From: Mariprofundus sp.
Lineage (GTDB): Bacteria > Pseudomonadota > Zetaproteobacteria > Mariprofundales > Mariprofundaceae
Direction of reading: 5' to 3'
NCBI GenBank assembly: GCA_021772845.1
Contig: JAJFLF010000345.1
Location: forward strand, 1 to 7,130
Length of the DNA: 7,130 nt
Under the pieces are notes generated by a model. The model did not search any database, had not been told where the DNA came from, and was given only the letters and a program-made list of their open reading frames with translations. The stretch's first letter is position 1. Every line of letters starts with the position of its first letter. The translations under genes were made by a program, and so were the position numbers. Shown here piece after piece: positions 1 to 4,693 of the stretch.

Positions 1-373
1 ATACCTGTACCATCAACTCCTGATTATCTTTGAGCAGATTGCCAATGGGGGGGGCATTGCGCCGAGGGTTGGCAGTAGTGGTTTCATTTGTGCTGCTATC
101 GCTATCATCACTCTGATCTAAATCATCTGTGAAACTGCTATCAGCTTGTTTGGCTGTAGCAATATCACCGGCATATAGAAAACCTGCTTTTTCCATACCG
201 ATATCAATAAACGCAGCTTGAATGCCGGGCAGTACACGCTGAACTCGACCTTTATAGATATTACCTTTCAGGCCGCGTTCGCGTTCAATATAAATTTCTT
301 CCGCCTGTCCATTTTCCACCCGCGCAATGCGGGTCTCAAATGGTGCGACATTCACTAACAGTTCCACGCTCAT
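1..373 (-). CDS. rng: Ribonuclease G, N-terminal part (cut by left edge)
   Basis: Partial gene: the first 124 codons are visible and the rest lies left of the window. RNase G is a cytoplasmic endoribonuclease of the RNase E/G family that matures the 5' end of 16S rRNA and degrades some mRNAs. The visible part is the start of the family's S1 RNA-binding region: MSVELLVNV at 1-9, an IYIERERGLKGNIYKGRV stretch at 27-44 and VLPGIQAAFIDIGMEKAGFL at 47-66, all close to E. coli RNase G as I recall it. Residues 74-110 form an acidic, Ser/Thr-rich low-complexity loop, after which the family pattern resumes with QELMVQV at 118-124. The ATG is preceded by AAGGA with an 8-base spacer (382-386). maf lies 72 bases upstream on the same strand, as in E. 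coli, so co-transcription is likely. RNase E shares this N-terminus, but the maf neighbour and the N-terminal wording favour RNase G. Confidence 0.9.
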   Translation of the reverse strand, partial: MSVELLVNVAPFETRIARVENGQAEEIYIERERGLKGNIYKGRVQRVLPGIQAAFIDIGMEKAGFLYAGDIATAKQADSSFTDDLDQSDDSDSSTNETTTANPRRNAPPIGNLLKDNQELMVQV

Positions 374-408
374 ATTGGTGATCCTTCGACTGTATTATTC
401 ATCTTGTG

Positions 409-435
409 CTGAGAGCTGGCGTGTTAGGCTCTCAG
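409..435 (-). other. Hairpin in the maf-rng spacer
   Basis: A perfect 8-base inverted repeat, CTGAGAGC (409-416) and GCTCTCAG (428-435), with an 11-base loop, sits between the maf stop codon and the rng start. No U-run follows it on the minus strand, so it does not look like an intrinsic terminator. In a maf-rng transcript it would form a stem-loop about 35 bases before the rng start codon. A role as an RNA processing or stability element is inference. Confidence 0.4.
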
Positions 436-445
436 TAACGATGCT

Positions 446-1009
446 TCATGCAGGGATATTTTTAATTTCTGCTATCATATGCAAGGTTGTACGTACGGGC
501 AAACCAATTACATTATCCAGTGGCCCGTCAATGGCTTCGATGAAGCTGGCAGCACCTGCCTGAATGGCATAAGCACCTGCTTTATCAAGCACATCATTGT
601 GACTGAGGTAGGTATCGATTTCCGACTCATCCAGAGCCCTGAAGCGCACACCTGTACGCACCTGTTGAAAAACCATATGCTGGTTAAATCGTACACAAAC
701 GCCGGTGAAGACCTCATGCTCCTGCCCGGAGAGCTGCATTAGCATCGTTTTGGCATGCTGAAGATCTGTCGGTTGTCCTAGCGCCTGACCATGAATGCAA
801 ACCAGAGTATCAGCGGCAATGACCGGTACATCCATGGGGGCATCACAAGCCATTGCCTTGGCCTGACAGAGGCGTTCTACCATCTGTTGCACAGACTCAC
901 CTGGCAGCGGTGATTCATCGATATGGGATGGGCAGACCTCAATAGCCAGTCCTGCACTTTGAAGTAGAAGCCTGCGGCGAGGGGAGCGTGAAGCAAGTAT
1001 AATTTCCAT
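446..1009 (-). CDS. maf: Maf-family nucleotide pyrophosphatase (YhdE-like)
   Basis: 187 aa, full length for the Maf family. Maf proteins hydrolyse non-canonical or excess nucleoside triphosphates to the monophosphate plus pyrophosphate; the YhdE branch prefers dTTP and UTP. The signature SRSPRRRLLLQSAG is at residues 7-20. The AADTLV motif at 65-70 carries the expected catalytic Asp67. LSGQEHEVFTGV is at 93-104, and DKAGAYAIQ at 142-150 is the stretch typical of YhdE rather than YceF. The C-terminal NVIGLPV (166-172) is also a family hallmark. The ATG at 1009 gives a protein beginning directly with the conserved MEIILASRSPRR, so the start is firm, yet there is no good Shine-Dalgarno site. TATCAT (minus strand, 1021-1016) lies just upstream. 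The gene is divergent from ispB and followed by rng. Confidence 0.96.
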   Translation of the reverse strand: MEIILASRSPRRRLLLQSAGLAIEVCPSHIDESPLPGESVQQMVERLCQAKAMACDAPMDVPVIAADTLVCIHGQALGQPTDLQHAKTMLMQLSGQEHEVFTGVCVRFNQHMVFQQVRTGVRFRALDESEIDTYLSHNDVLDKAGAYAIQAGAASFIEAIDGPLDNVIGLPVRTTLHMIAEIKNIPA

Positions 1010-1015
1010 ATCCGA

Positions 1016-1062
1016 ATGATAGCTTCACTTTGGCTTGACGGCACGGTTTGACCGCTTACGAT
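1016..1062. promoter_or_regulatory. Putative divergent promoters between maf and ispB
   Basis: Only 62 bases separate the maf start codon from the preferred ispB start. On the plus strand TTGACG (1035-1040), a 16-base spacer and TACGAT (1057-1062) form a plausible sigma70-type promoter (5/6 and 4/6 matches), predicting transcription from about 1069-1072. On the minus strand TATCAT (1021-1016, 5/6) could be the maf -10 box, but no good -35 box is visible at the usual distance. Both predicted transcription starts fall almost on the start codons. The assignment rests on eye-matched consensus only. Confidence 0.35.
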
Positions 1063-1071
1063 GCACGAACT

Positions 1072-2061
1072 GTGAACAAATCTATTCCCTCCCCACTCGA
1101 ACGCGCTATCCAATTGTGTAAGGCTGATATGGCGCTTGTAGACAGCTGTATCCACCACAATCTACAGTCAGATATTATGATGATTCCTGCTATTGGACAT
1201 TATATTGTGAACAGTGGTGGTAAGCGTTTCAGACCATTATTGACGCTGTTGACTGCTCGTCTGTTTGCTTATCAGGGCGAACGGCATATTCCACTCTCTG
1301 TAGTGGTTGAGTTTATTCATACCGCATCGTTATTACATGATGATGTAGTGGATTCATCCGATCAGCGTCGCGGTTCTCCATCCGCCAATGGTGTGTGGGG
1401 TAATCAGGCCTCTGTATTGGTTGGTGATTATTTGTTCTCCCGGGCATTTCAGATGATGGTATCAGATGGTGATATGGCCATGTTGAAACTGATGTCTGAT
1501 GTAACCAACGCACTAGCTGAAGGTGAAGTATTGCAACTCTCGCGTACATTTCATCTGGAGATGACCGAAGCGGAATGTCTGGAAGTCATTGAACGCAAAA
1601 CGGCCGTACTATTCAAAGCTGCCAGTGAAGTAGGGGCGCATGCCGCTGGTCAATCACCTAAAGTGGTCGCTCAGATGGCCGAATACGGTATGTGTTTGGG
1701 TGTTGCCTTTCAACTGATGGATGATGCGCTGGATTACCTGGCTGAAACAGAAGAAGCCGGTAAACCGGTTGGTCATGATCTGGAAGAGGGTAAAATCACA
1801 TTGCCATTAATTCATGCCATGCAGTCTGATGCAGAATTAGCAGCAAGGGTTGAGGAAATATCCGAACGTGGTTGTTATGAAGAGGGGGACCGTGAATGGG
1901 TGCGAGAGCGGGTTGCCGCACAAGACGGCACAGGTTTCACAATGGATCGCGCCAAAGATTATGCACAACGTGCCATAGCTTTGTTACCGGAGACTGCGGA
2001 AGTGGAAGTGCGTAACTTGTTGGCAGAACTGGCTGATTTCTCAGCCCATAGACCTTATTAA
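1072..2061 (+). CDS. ispB: Polyprenyl (probably octaprenyl) diphosphate synthase
   Basis: Trans-prenyltransferase that extends farnesyl diphosphate with isopentenyl diphosphate to make the side chain of ubiquinone or menaquinone. With the GTG start it is 329 aa (E. coli IspB, 323). GGKRFRP is at 49-55. The first aspartate-rich motif DDVVD (90-94) and the second DDALD (217-221) bind Mg-diphosphate. VLVGDYLFSRAF, AEGEVLQL and GKPVGHDLEEGKITLPL (230-246) follow family order. Three starts are possible: TTG 1048, GTG 1072 and ATG 1129. An in-frame TGA at 1036 limits extension. I chose GTG 1072 because it keeps the N-terminal helix shared with E. coli IspB and begins where the likely promoter would start the transcript. 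ATG 1129 has an AAGG five bases upstream but would remove that helix. Chain length (C40 or other) cannot be read with certainty. Confidence 0.95.
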   Translation: MNKSIPSPLERAIQLCKADMALVDSCIHHNLQSDIMMIPAIGHYIVNSGGKRFRPLLTLLTARLFAYQGERHIPLSVVVEFIHTASLLHDDVVDSSDQRRGSPSANGVWGNQASVLVGDYLFSRAFQMMVSDGDMAMLKLMSDVTNALAEGEVLQLSRTFHLEMTEAECLEVIERKTAVLFKAASEVGAHAAGQSPKVVAQMAEYGMCLGVAFQLMDDALDYLAETEEAGKPVGHDLEEGKITLPLIHAMQSDAELAARVEEISERGCYEEGDREWVRERVAAQDGTGFTMDRAKDYAQRAIALLPETAEVEVRNLLAELADFSAHRPY

Positions 2062-2083
2062 CTGCTTACTATTCAGCTCACCC

Positions 2084-2231
2084 CTGATTTTCCCGATGAG
2101 AAGGTGAATTGCGCTTGCGCAAGAGAGGCTACCCTGGGGTGCTGCGTTGAAAAATACTCACTTACAGTAGTAAGCTCCGTTTTTTCGCCTCGCCTAAAGG
2201 CGCCTACTGTTGGTGGCCTCAGAAAAATCAG
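2084..2231. repeat. Palindromic element with imperfect terminal inverted repeats
   Basis: The first part of the 337-base gap after ispB is densely palindromic. Its ends match as an inverted repeat: 2084-2098 against the reverse complement of 2217-2231, 12 of 15 bases, with CTGATTTT identical. Inside are three nested hairpins: TTGCG/CGCAA around a CTTG loop (2109-2122); a long imperfect stem joining GAAAAA (2149-2154) to TTTTTC (2181-2186) with an inner CTTAC/GTAAG pair around AGTA (2161-2174); and CGCC/GGCG around TAAA (2191-2202). No coding potential is apparent, and I see no clear target-site duplication. The build resembles small non-autonomous intergenic repeats (MITE- or REP-like). It might also act as the ispB transcript 3' end, although no classical terminator is present. 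Dispersal in the genome is unproven from one copy. Confidence 0.45.
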
Positions 2232-2287
2232 TGGCAATCTGAACAGCAACCGACTTTATCCACATGCGAATTAAACCTTTATTATCT

Positions 2288-2316
2288 TTGTCTTTGGGAA
2301 AATATGCACCTATATG
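2288..2316 (+). promoter_or_regulatory. Putative promoter of the lipoprotein gene
   Basis: TTGTCT (2288-2293) and TATATG (2311-2316) are separated by 17 bases and each match the sigma70 consensus at 4 of 6 positions. They lie about 80 bases before the lipoprotein start, in the AT-rich second half of the intergenic gap. Such weak matches occur by chance, so this is a candidate only. Confidence 0.3.
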
Positions 2317-2351
2317 TGAAATGATTTCGCATTGTGCCGCATATCACATAT
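2312..2351 (+). other. Inverted repeat upstream of the lipoprotein gene
   Basis: ATATGTGA (2312-2319) and TCACATAT (2344-2351) are perfect reverse complements separated by 24 bases. The left arm overlaps the proposed -10 box, so the pair could be an operator or could fold as a stem-loop in the leader RNA. The half-sites contain TGTGA and TCACA as in CRP sites, but the spacing is far from the 6 bases CRP needs. Function is unknown. Confidence 0.35.
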
Positions 2352-2386
2352 TTCTAGCTTTTTCTTCATATTATCGGTGATGATAT

Positions 2387-2392
2387 GAGGAG
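2387..2392 (+). promoter_or_regulatory. Ribosome binding site of the lipoprotein gene
   Basis: GAGGAG with a 6-base spacer precedes the ATG at 2399. It is the strongest Shine-Dalgarno match among the main genes here and fixes the start. Confidence 0.75.
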
Positions 2393-2398
2393 TATGAA

Positions 2399-2752
2399 AT
2401 GAAAATAATGATAATGATGGTATCACTATTGTGGCTTTCCGGCTGTGCTACATCGACGTATGAACAGCGTACCACAGCTCAGGGTGCAGCTATTGGCGCA
2501 ACTGCTGGTGCGGTGATTGGGGCGCAAAATAATAGAGCCGTTGAAGGTGCTATTGTCGGTGGCGCTTTGGGTGCGATTACGGGAGCTGTGATTGCTGAGC
2601 AAAAAGTAAGACGTAATCAGGCAAATGCGCGCCAGACTCAATATTACAGTCAGCAAAGGGCTGCTGCCAAGCCTGTTCAACAGCGCTATGATGATCGAGA
2701 GCATGATGATCATGAAGACCATTCAAAAGATCATGACGACGATGATGATTAA
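2399..2752 (+). CDS. Glycine-zipper lipoprotein with Asp/His-rich tail
   Basis: 117 aa. Residues 1-12 form a short, Met-rich hydrophobic signal with only one basic residue, followed by the lipobox LSGC (13-16), so Cys16 should be lipidated and the protein anchored in the envelope. Residues 29-65 are a glycine-zipper segment of repeated small residues (for example GAAIGATAGAVIGA and GAIVGGALGAITGA), as in YMGG-type and 17-kDa-antigen-like outer-membrane lipoproteins. A Gln/Arg/Ala-rich linker (66-97) leads to a C-terminal tail (98-117) made almost wholly of Asp, His and Glu, which could bind divalent metal ions. The start is set by GAGGAG. The gene stands alone, converging on the rsuA-like gene 26 bases away. 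No specific function is known for this architecture; stress response or envelope maintenance is a guess from related lipoproteins. Confidence 0.85.
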   Translation: MKIMIMMVSLLWLSGCATSTYEQRTTAQGAAIGATAGAVIGAQNNRAVEGAIVGGALGAITGAVIAEQKVRRNQANARQTQYYSQQRAAAKPVQQRYDDREHDDHEDHSKDHDDDDD

Positions 2753-2778
2753 GCACTCTCGTTCTTAGTTCGCTGATT

Positions 2779-3525
2779 TTAGTCCGATTGATTTGTGGGC
2801 TTAACCAAGGCCATCAACGATTCGGGGGTGAGGGTTTTGTATTCACCGGGTGCGAGTGTTGTATCTTGCAATGACAGTGCGCCAATATGGGTGCGCTCCA
2901 GGGTTTCTACATGGTTGCCCACAGCGGCAAACATGCGGCGTACCTGATGATAACGGCCTTCGTGCAATACCAGTGAGACATGTGTTTCATCATGAATCGT
3001 AAGTTCAGCAGGTAAACACGGTTTTTCTTCGTCTTCCAGTACGAGTTTACCACTGGCAAATGTATCAGCTTCAGATCCATTCAGTGGGCTATGCAAAGTG
3101 ACTGCATATGTTTTTGAAATATGTTTTTTCGGGCTGGTGAGCTGATGATTCAATTGACCATCATCGGTCATGATCAACAGGCCCGAAGTCTCTTTGTCTA
3201 AACGCCCTACACTGGACAGGGCAGGTTTTCGTACTAACCATCGTTCAGGAAAGTCTGCATAAATCAGATGACCATCCTCTTTGCGTGAGCAGACAGCACC
3301 CAATGGTTTGTGATAGATAAAAGTCAGGCCATAAGGGTGATCAAGCGGTTTCTCCATCAGCAGTACCTTATCAGGTGTGACTTTCTGGGCCGGTGAGCTA
3401 GGGCACTCTCCATCAATAGTAATCAGCCCGTCCTTGATCCAGAAACGTACATCTTTACGCAGTCCGTAACCGAGCGAAGTTAGTAATTTATCCAGCCGTT
3501 CGGCTTTCAGAGGCTTGTTGTTCAT
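2779..3525 (-). CDS. rsuA: 16S rRNA pseudouridine synthase, RsuA-like
   Basis: 248 aa (E. coli RsuA, 231). RsuA converts U516 of 16S rRNA to pseudouridine during 30S assembly. An S4-type RNA-binding domain covers about residues 9-55 (ERLDKLLTSLGYGLRKDVRF onward). The synthase core follows, with IYHKPLGAVCS at 70-80 and the catalytic loop VGRLDKETSGLLIMTDDG at 106-123, in which Asp110 is the expected nucleophile. GRYHQVRRMFAAVGNHV (190-206) and the ending APGEYKTLTPE (225-235) match RsuA more closely than RluB, RluE or RluF. The start is chosen at 3525: its ATG overlaps the upstream TAA as TAATG, and AAAGGA lies 8 bases before it (3539-3534) inside the end of the rsmC-like gene. This implies translational coupling. 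A longer frame reaching 3579 would overlap the neighbour and adds only unconserved residues. Confidence 0.94.
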   Translation of the reverse strand: MNNKPLKAERLDKLLTSLGYGLRKDVRFWIKDGLITIDGECPSSPAQKVTPDKVLLMEKPLDHPYGLTFIYHKPLGAVCSRKEDGHLIYADFPERWLVRKPALSSVGRLDKETSGLLIMTDDGQLNHQLTSPKKHISKTYAVTLHSPLNGSEADTFASGKLVLEDEEKPCLPAELTIHDETHVSLVLHEGRYHQVRRMFAAVGNHVETLERTHIGALSLQDTTLAPGEYKTLTPESLMALVKPTNQSD

Positions 3526-4562
3526 TATCGTATTCCTTTGATGACTTTGAAACCATTGGCTTCGATCACTGTTTGGCATTGTTTAAGCTCAGCTTGCATT
3601 AATCTTTCGTATGCGAGCTTTCGATTGGCGACCACATATATGGTACCACCACGTTTCAGGCTTTGGCAGGCGCGTTGAACAATGGTTTTACCCAATTCGA
3701 CATCTCGCTGCTGAGCCGTGTGAAAGGGCGGGTTGCAAACTATCCAATCCAGTTTTTCAGGTAGTGCATCATGCGTTGCATCCAACCAGTGTGTCTGCAC
3801 TTTCTGCTGCCATTGCACGGTGTTCTTCACTGCACAATCAAGCGCTAATCTATCCGCTTCCAGCATATGAAGTTGATCAATATCCGGTGATCTGCGCAGT
3901 AGATGTTCAGAAAGTAGACCATATCCACAGCACAAATCTATACCAGTGCCTAAGAAGTTATCGGGCAGATGATCGATCAACAGTTGCGAACCAACATCAG
4001 CATGATCCCAGCTAAATAGTCCGGGCTGTGCAATCAGGCCATGATTTGAGATTGTTGTTGCTTGTCCCGCACTTAGCCACTGCGCTAATAATTCCATATC
4101 GAGTGATGATCTCTTTTTAGCCGAAAAGATGCGGCATTTTGATTTAGATCGGGAGAGGATGTTGCCTGCCAATGTTCCCAAGGCGGATTCATAGGCCTTG
4201 GCCCCGTGATTATTGGCACAGGCAACCAAGATAGTTCCATTCTCTTCAAGTCGCTGCATCGCTTCTGCCATCCAGGCCAGCGTCTGTTGTTTGTTTTTAG
4301 ATGGTAGTATCAGAATGGAACCATACGAAGCATCAAAGCTTGATAAGTTTGCTGAAGCATTCATGCCCATCTTTTGGATGGCCGCATGTTCATGCTTGAA
4401 ATGCTGCTGCAGATCTAATTGCTCGCACTTCTCTGACAAAATGGGCAATAAATCATGCGCATGCGCATTGATGATCAACAGACGTGCTGGCGATTTATCA
4501 ATTGCAGCGTGATATAACAGATCAATAGCAGACATGGCTGGCACTGTATGAACTCCATCCAT
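3525..4562 (-). CDS. rsmC: rRNA guanine-N2 methyltransferase, RsmC/RlmG type
   Basis: 345 aa, close to E. coli RsmC (343). RsmC methylates G1207 of 16S rRNA using SAM. The layout is the tandem one of this family: an N-terminal, non-catalytic methyltransferase-like half (about 1-165) with the LPSKNKQQ segment at 86-93 matching the PKNK motif of RsmC, then the catalytic half. QPGLFSWDHADVGSQLL (179-195) matches the RsmC linker. GIDLCCGYGLLS (207-218) is SAM motif I and NPPFH (277-281) is the catalytic NPPF motif of N2-guanine methyltransferases. VANRKLAYE (311-319) and FKVIKGI (338-344) close it. RlmG (23S G1835) is the alternative; length, linker and the rsuA partner favour RsmC. The start could also be ATG 4535, which begins MSA as E. 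coli RsmC does. Neither has a good Shine-Dalgarno site. The gene is first in a two-gene rRNA modification operon. Confidence 0.88.
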   Translation of the reverse strand: MDGVHTVPAMSAIDLLYHAAIDKSPARLLIINAHAHDLLPILSEKCEQLDLQQHFKHEHAAIQKMGMNASANLSSFDASYGSILILPSKNKQQTLAWMAEAMQRLEENGTILVACANNHGAKAYESALGTLAGNILSRSKSKCRIFSAKKRSSLDMELLAQWLSAGQATTISNHGLIAQPGLFSWDHADVGSQLLIDHLPDNFLGTGIDLCCGYGLLSEHLLRRSPDIDQLHMLEADRLALDCAVKNTVQWQQKVQTHWLDATHDALPEKLDWIVCNPPFHTAQQRDVELGKTIVQRACQSLKRGGTIYVVANRKLAYERLMQAELKQCQTVIEANGFKVIKGIR

Positions 4563-4570
4563 GACTGTCT

Positions 4571-4600
4571 ATGATCAGCTTCTATTTATAGGAGTGTCAA
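4571..4600 (-). promoter_or_regulatory. Putative promoter of the rsmC-rsuA operon
   Basis: Reading the minus strand, a perfect TTGACA (4600-4595) is followed after 18 bases by GATCAT (4576-4571, 4 of 6 matches to TATAAT). The predicted transcription start would lie at or within a few bases of the ATG at 4562. The perfect -35 box is the better half of the evidence. Confidence 0.4.
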
Positions 4601-4678
4601 ATGAGTGCTTTTACTCATGCTAACAAGACATATCAAAGTAACTCAACAAATCATGCCTCCGACTCGAAAGGTAAATGA
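4601..4678 (+). CDS. Short reading frame (25 aa), possible gene remnant
   Basis: A 25-codon frame in the gap between the two minus-strand genes. It is supported mainly by TAGGAG (4589-4594) with a 6-base spacer before the ATG. The peptide is polar, starts MSAFTHANKTYQSN and ends at TGA 4676. The pattern of Tyr-Gln, Asn-Ser and Ala-Ser recalls the N-terminus of the flagellin chaperone FliS. Beyond the stop the same frame reads TLSEML, reminiscent of the next FliS motif, so a decayed 5' end of such a gene is possible. This is weak, motif-level similarity. The start also lies in a small hairpin (ATGAGT 4601-4606, ACTCAT 4613-4618). It may be non-coding. Confidence 0.22.
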   Translation: MSAFTHANKTYQSNSTNHASDSKGK

Positions 4679-4693
4679 ACCCTGTCGGAAATG

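Noticed and set aside
877..1158. Minus-strand frame across the maf-ispB divergent region
   Set aside because: It overlaps both maf and ispB in other frames and has no family features, so it cannot compete with the two clear genes.
2312..2351. CRP/FNR-type operator
   Set aside because: The half-sites contain TGTGA and TCACA, but the 24-base spacing is incompatible with the 6-base spacing of CRP sites.
2385..2402. Five-codon leader frame whose TGA overlaps the lipoprotein ATG
   Set aside because: It has no ribosome binding site of its own and contains the Shine-Dalgarno sequence of the real gene; chance overlap is the simpler reading.
2753..2778. Bidirectional terminator between the lipoprotein gene and the rsuA-like gene
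   Set aside because: The 26-base convergent gap has no GC-rich stem followed by a T-run on either strand.
3526..3579. Extended N-terminus of the rsuA-like protein (start at 3579)
   Set aside because: The added 18 residues overlap the conserved C-terminus of the rsmC-like gene and match no family feature. The ATG at 3525 has a good ribosome binding site and a TAATG coupling.
3611..4015. Plus-strand frame of 134 codons inside the rsmC-like gene
   Set aside because: It lies antisense to a well-supported methyltransferase, has no recognisable motifs and is an overlap artefact.
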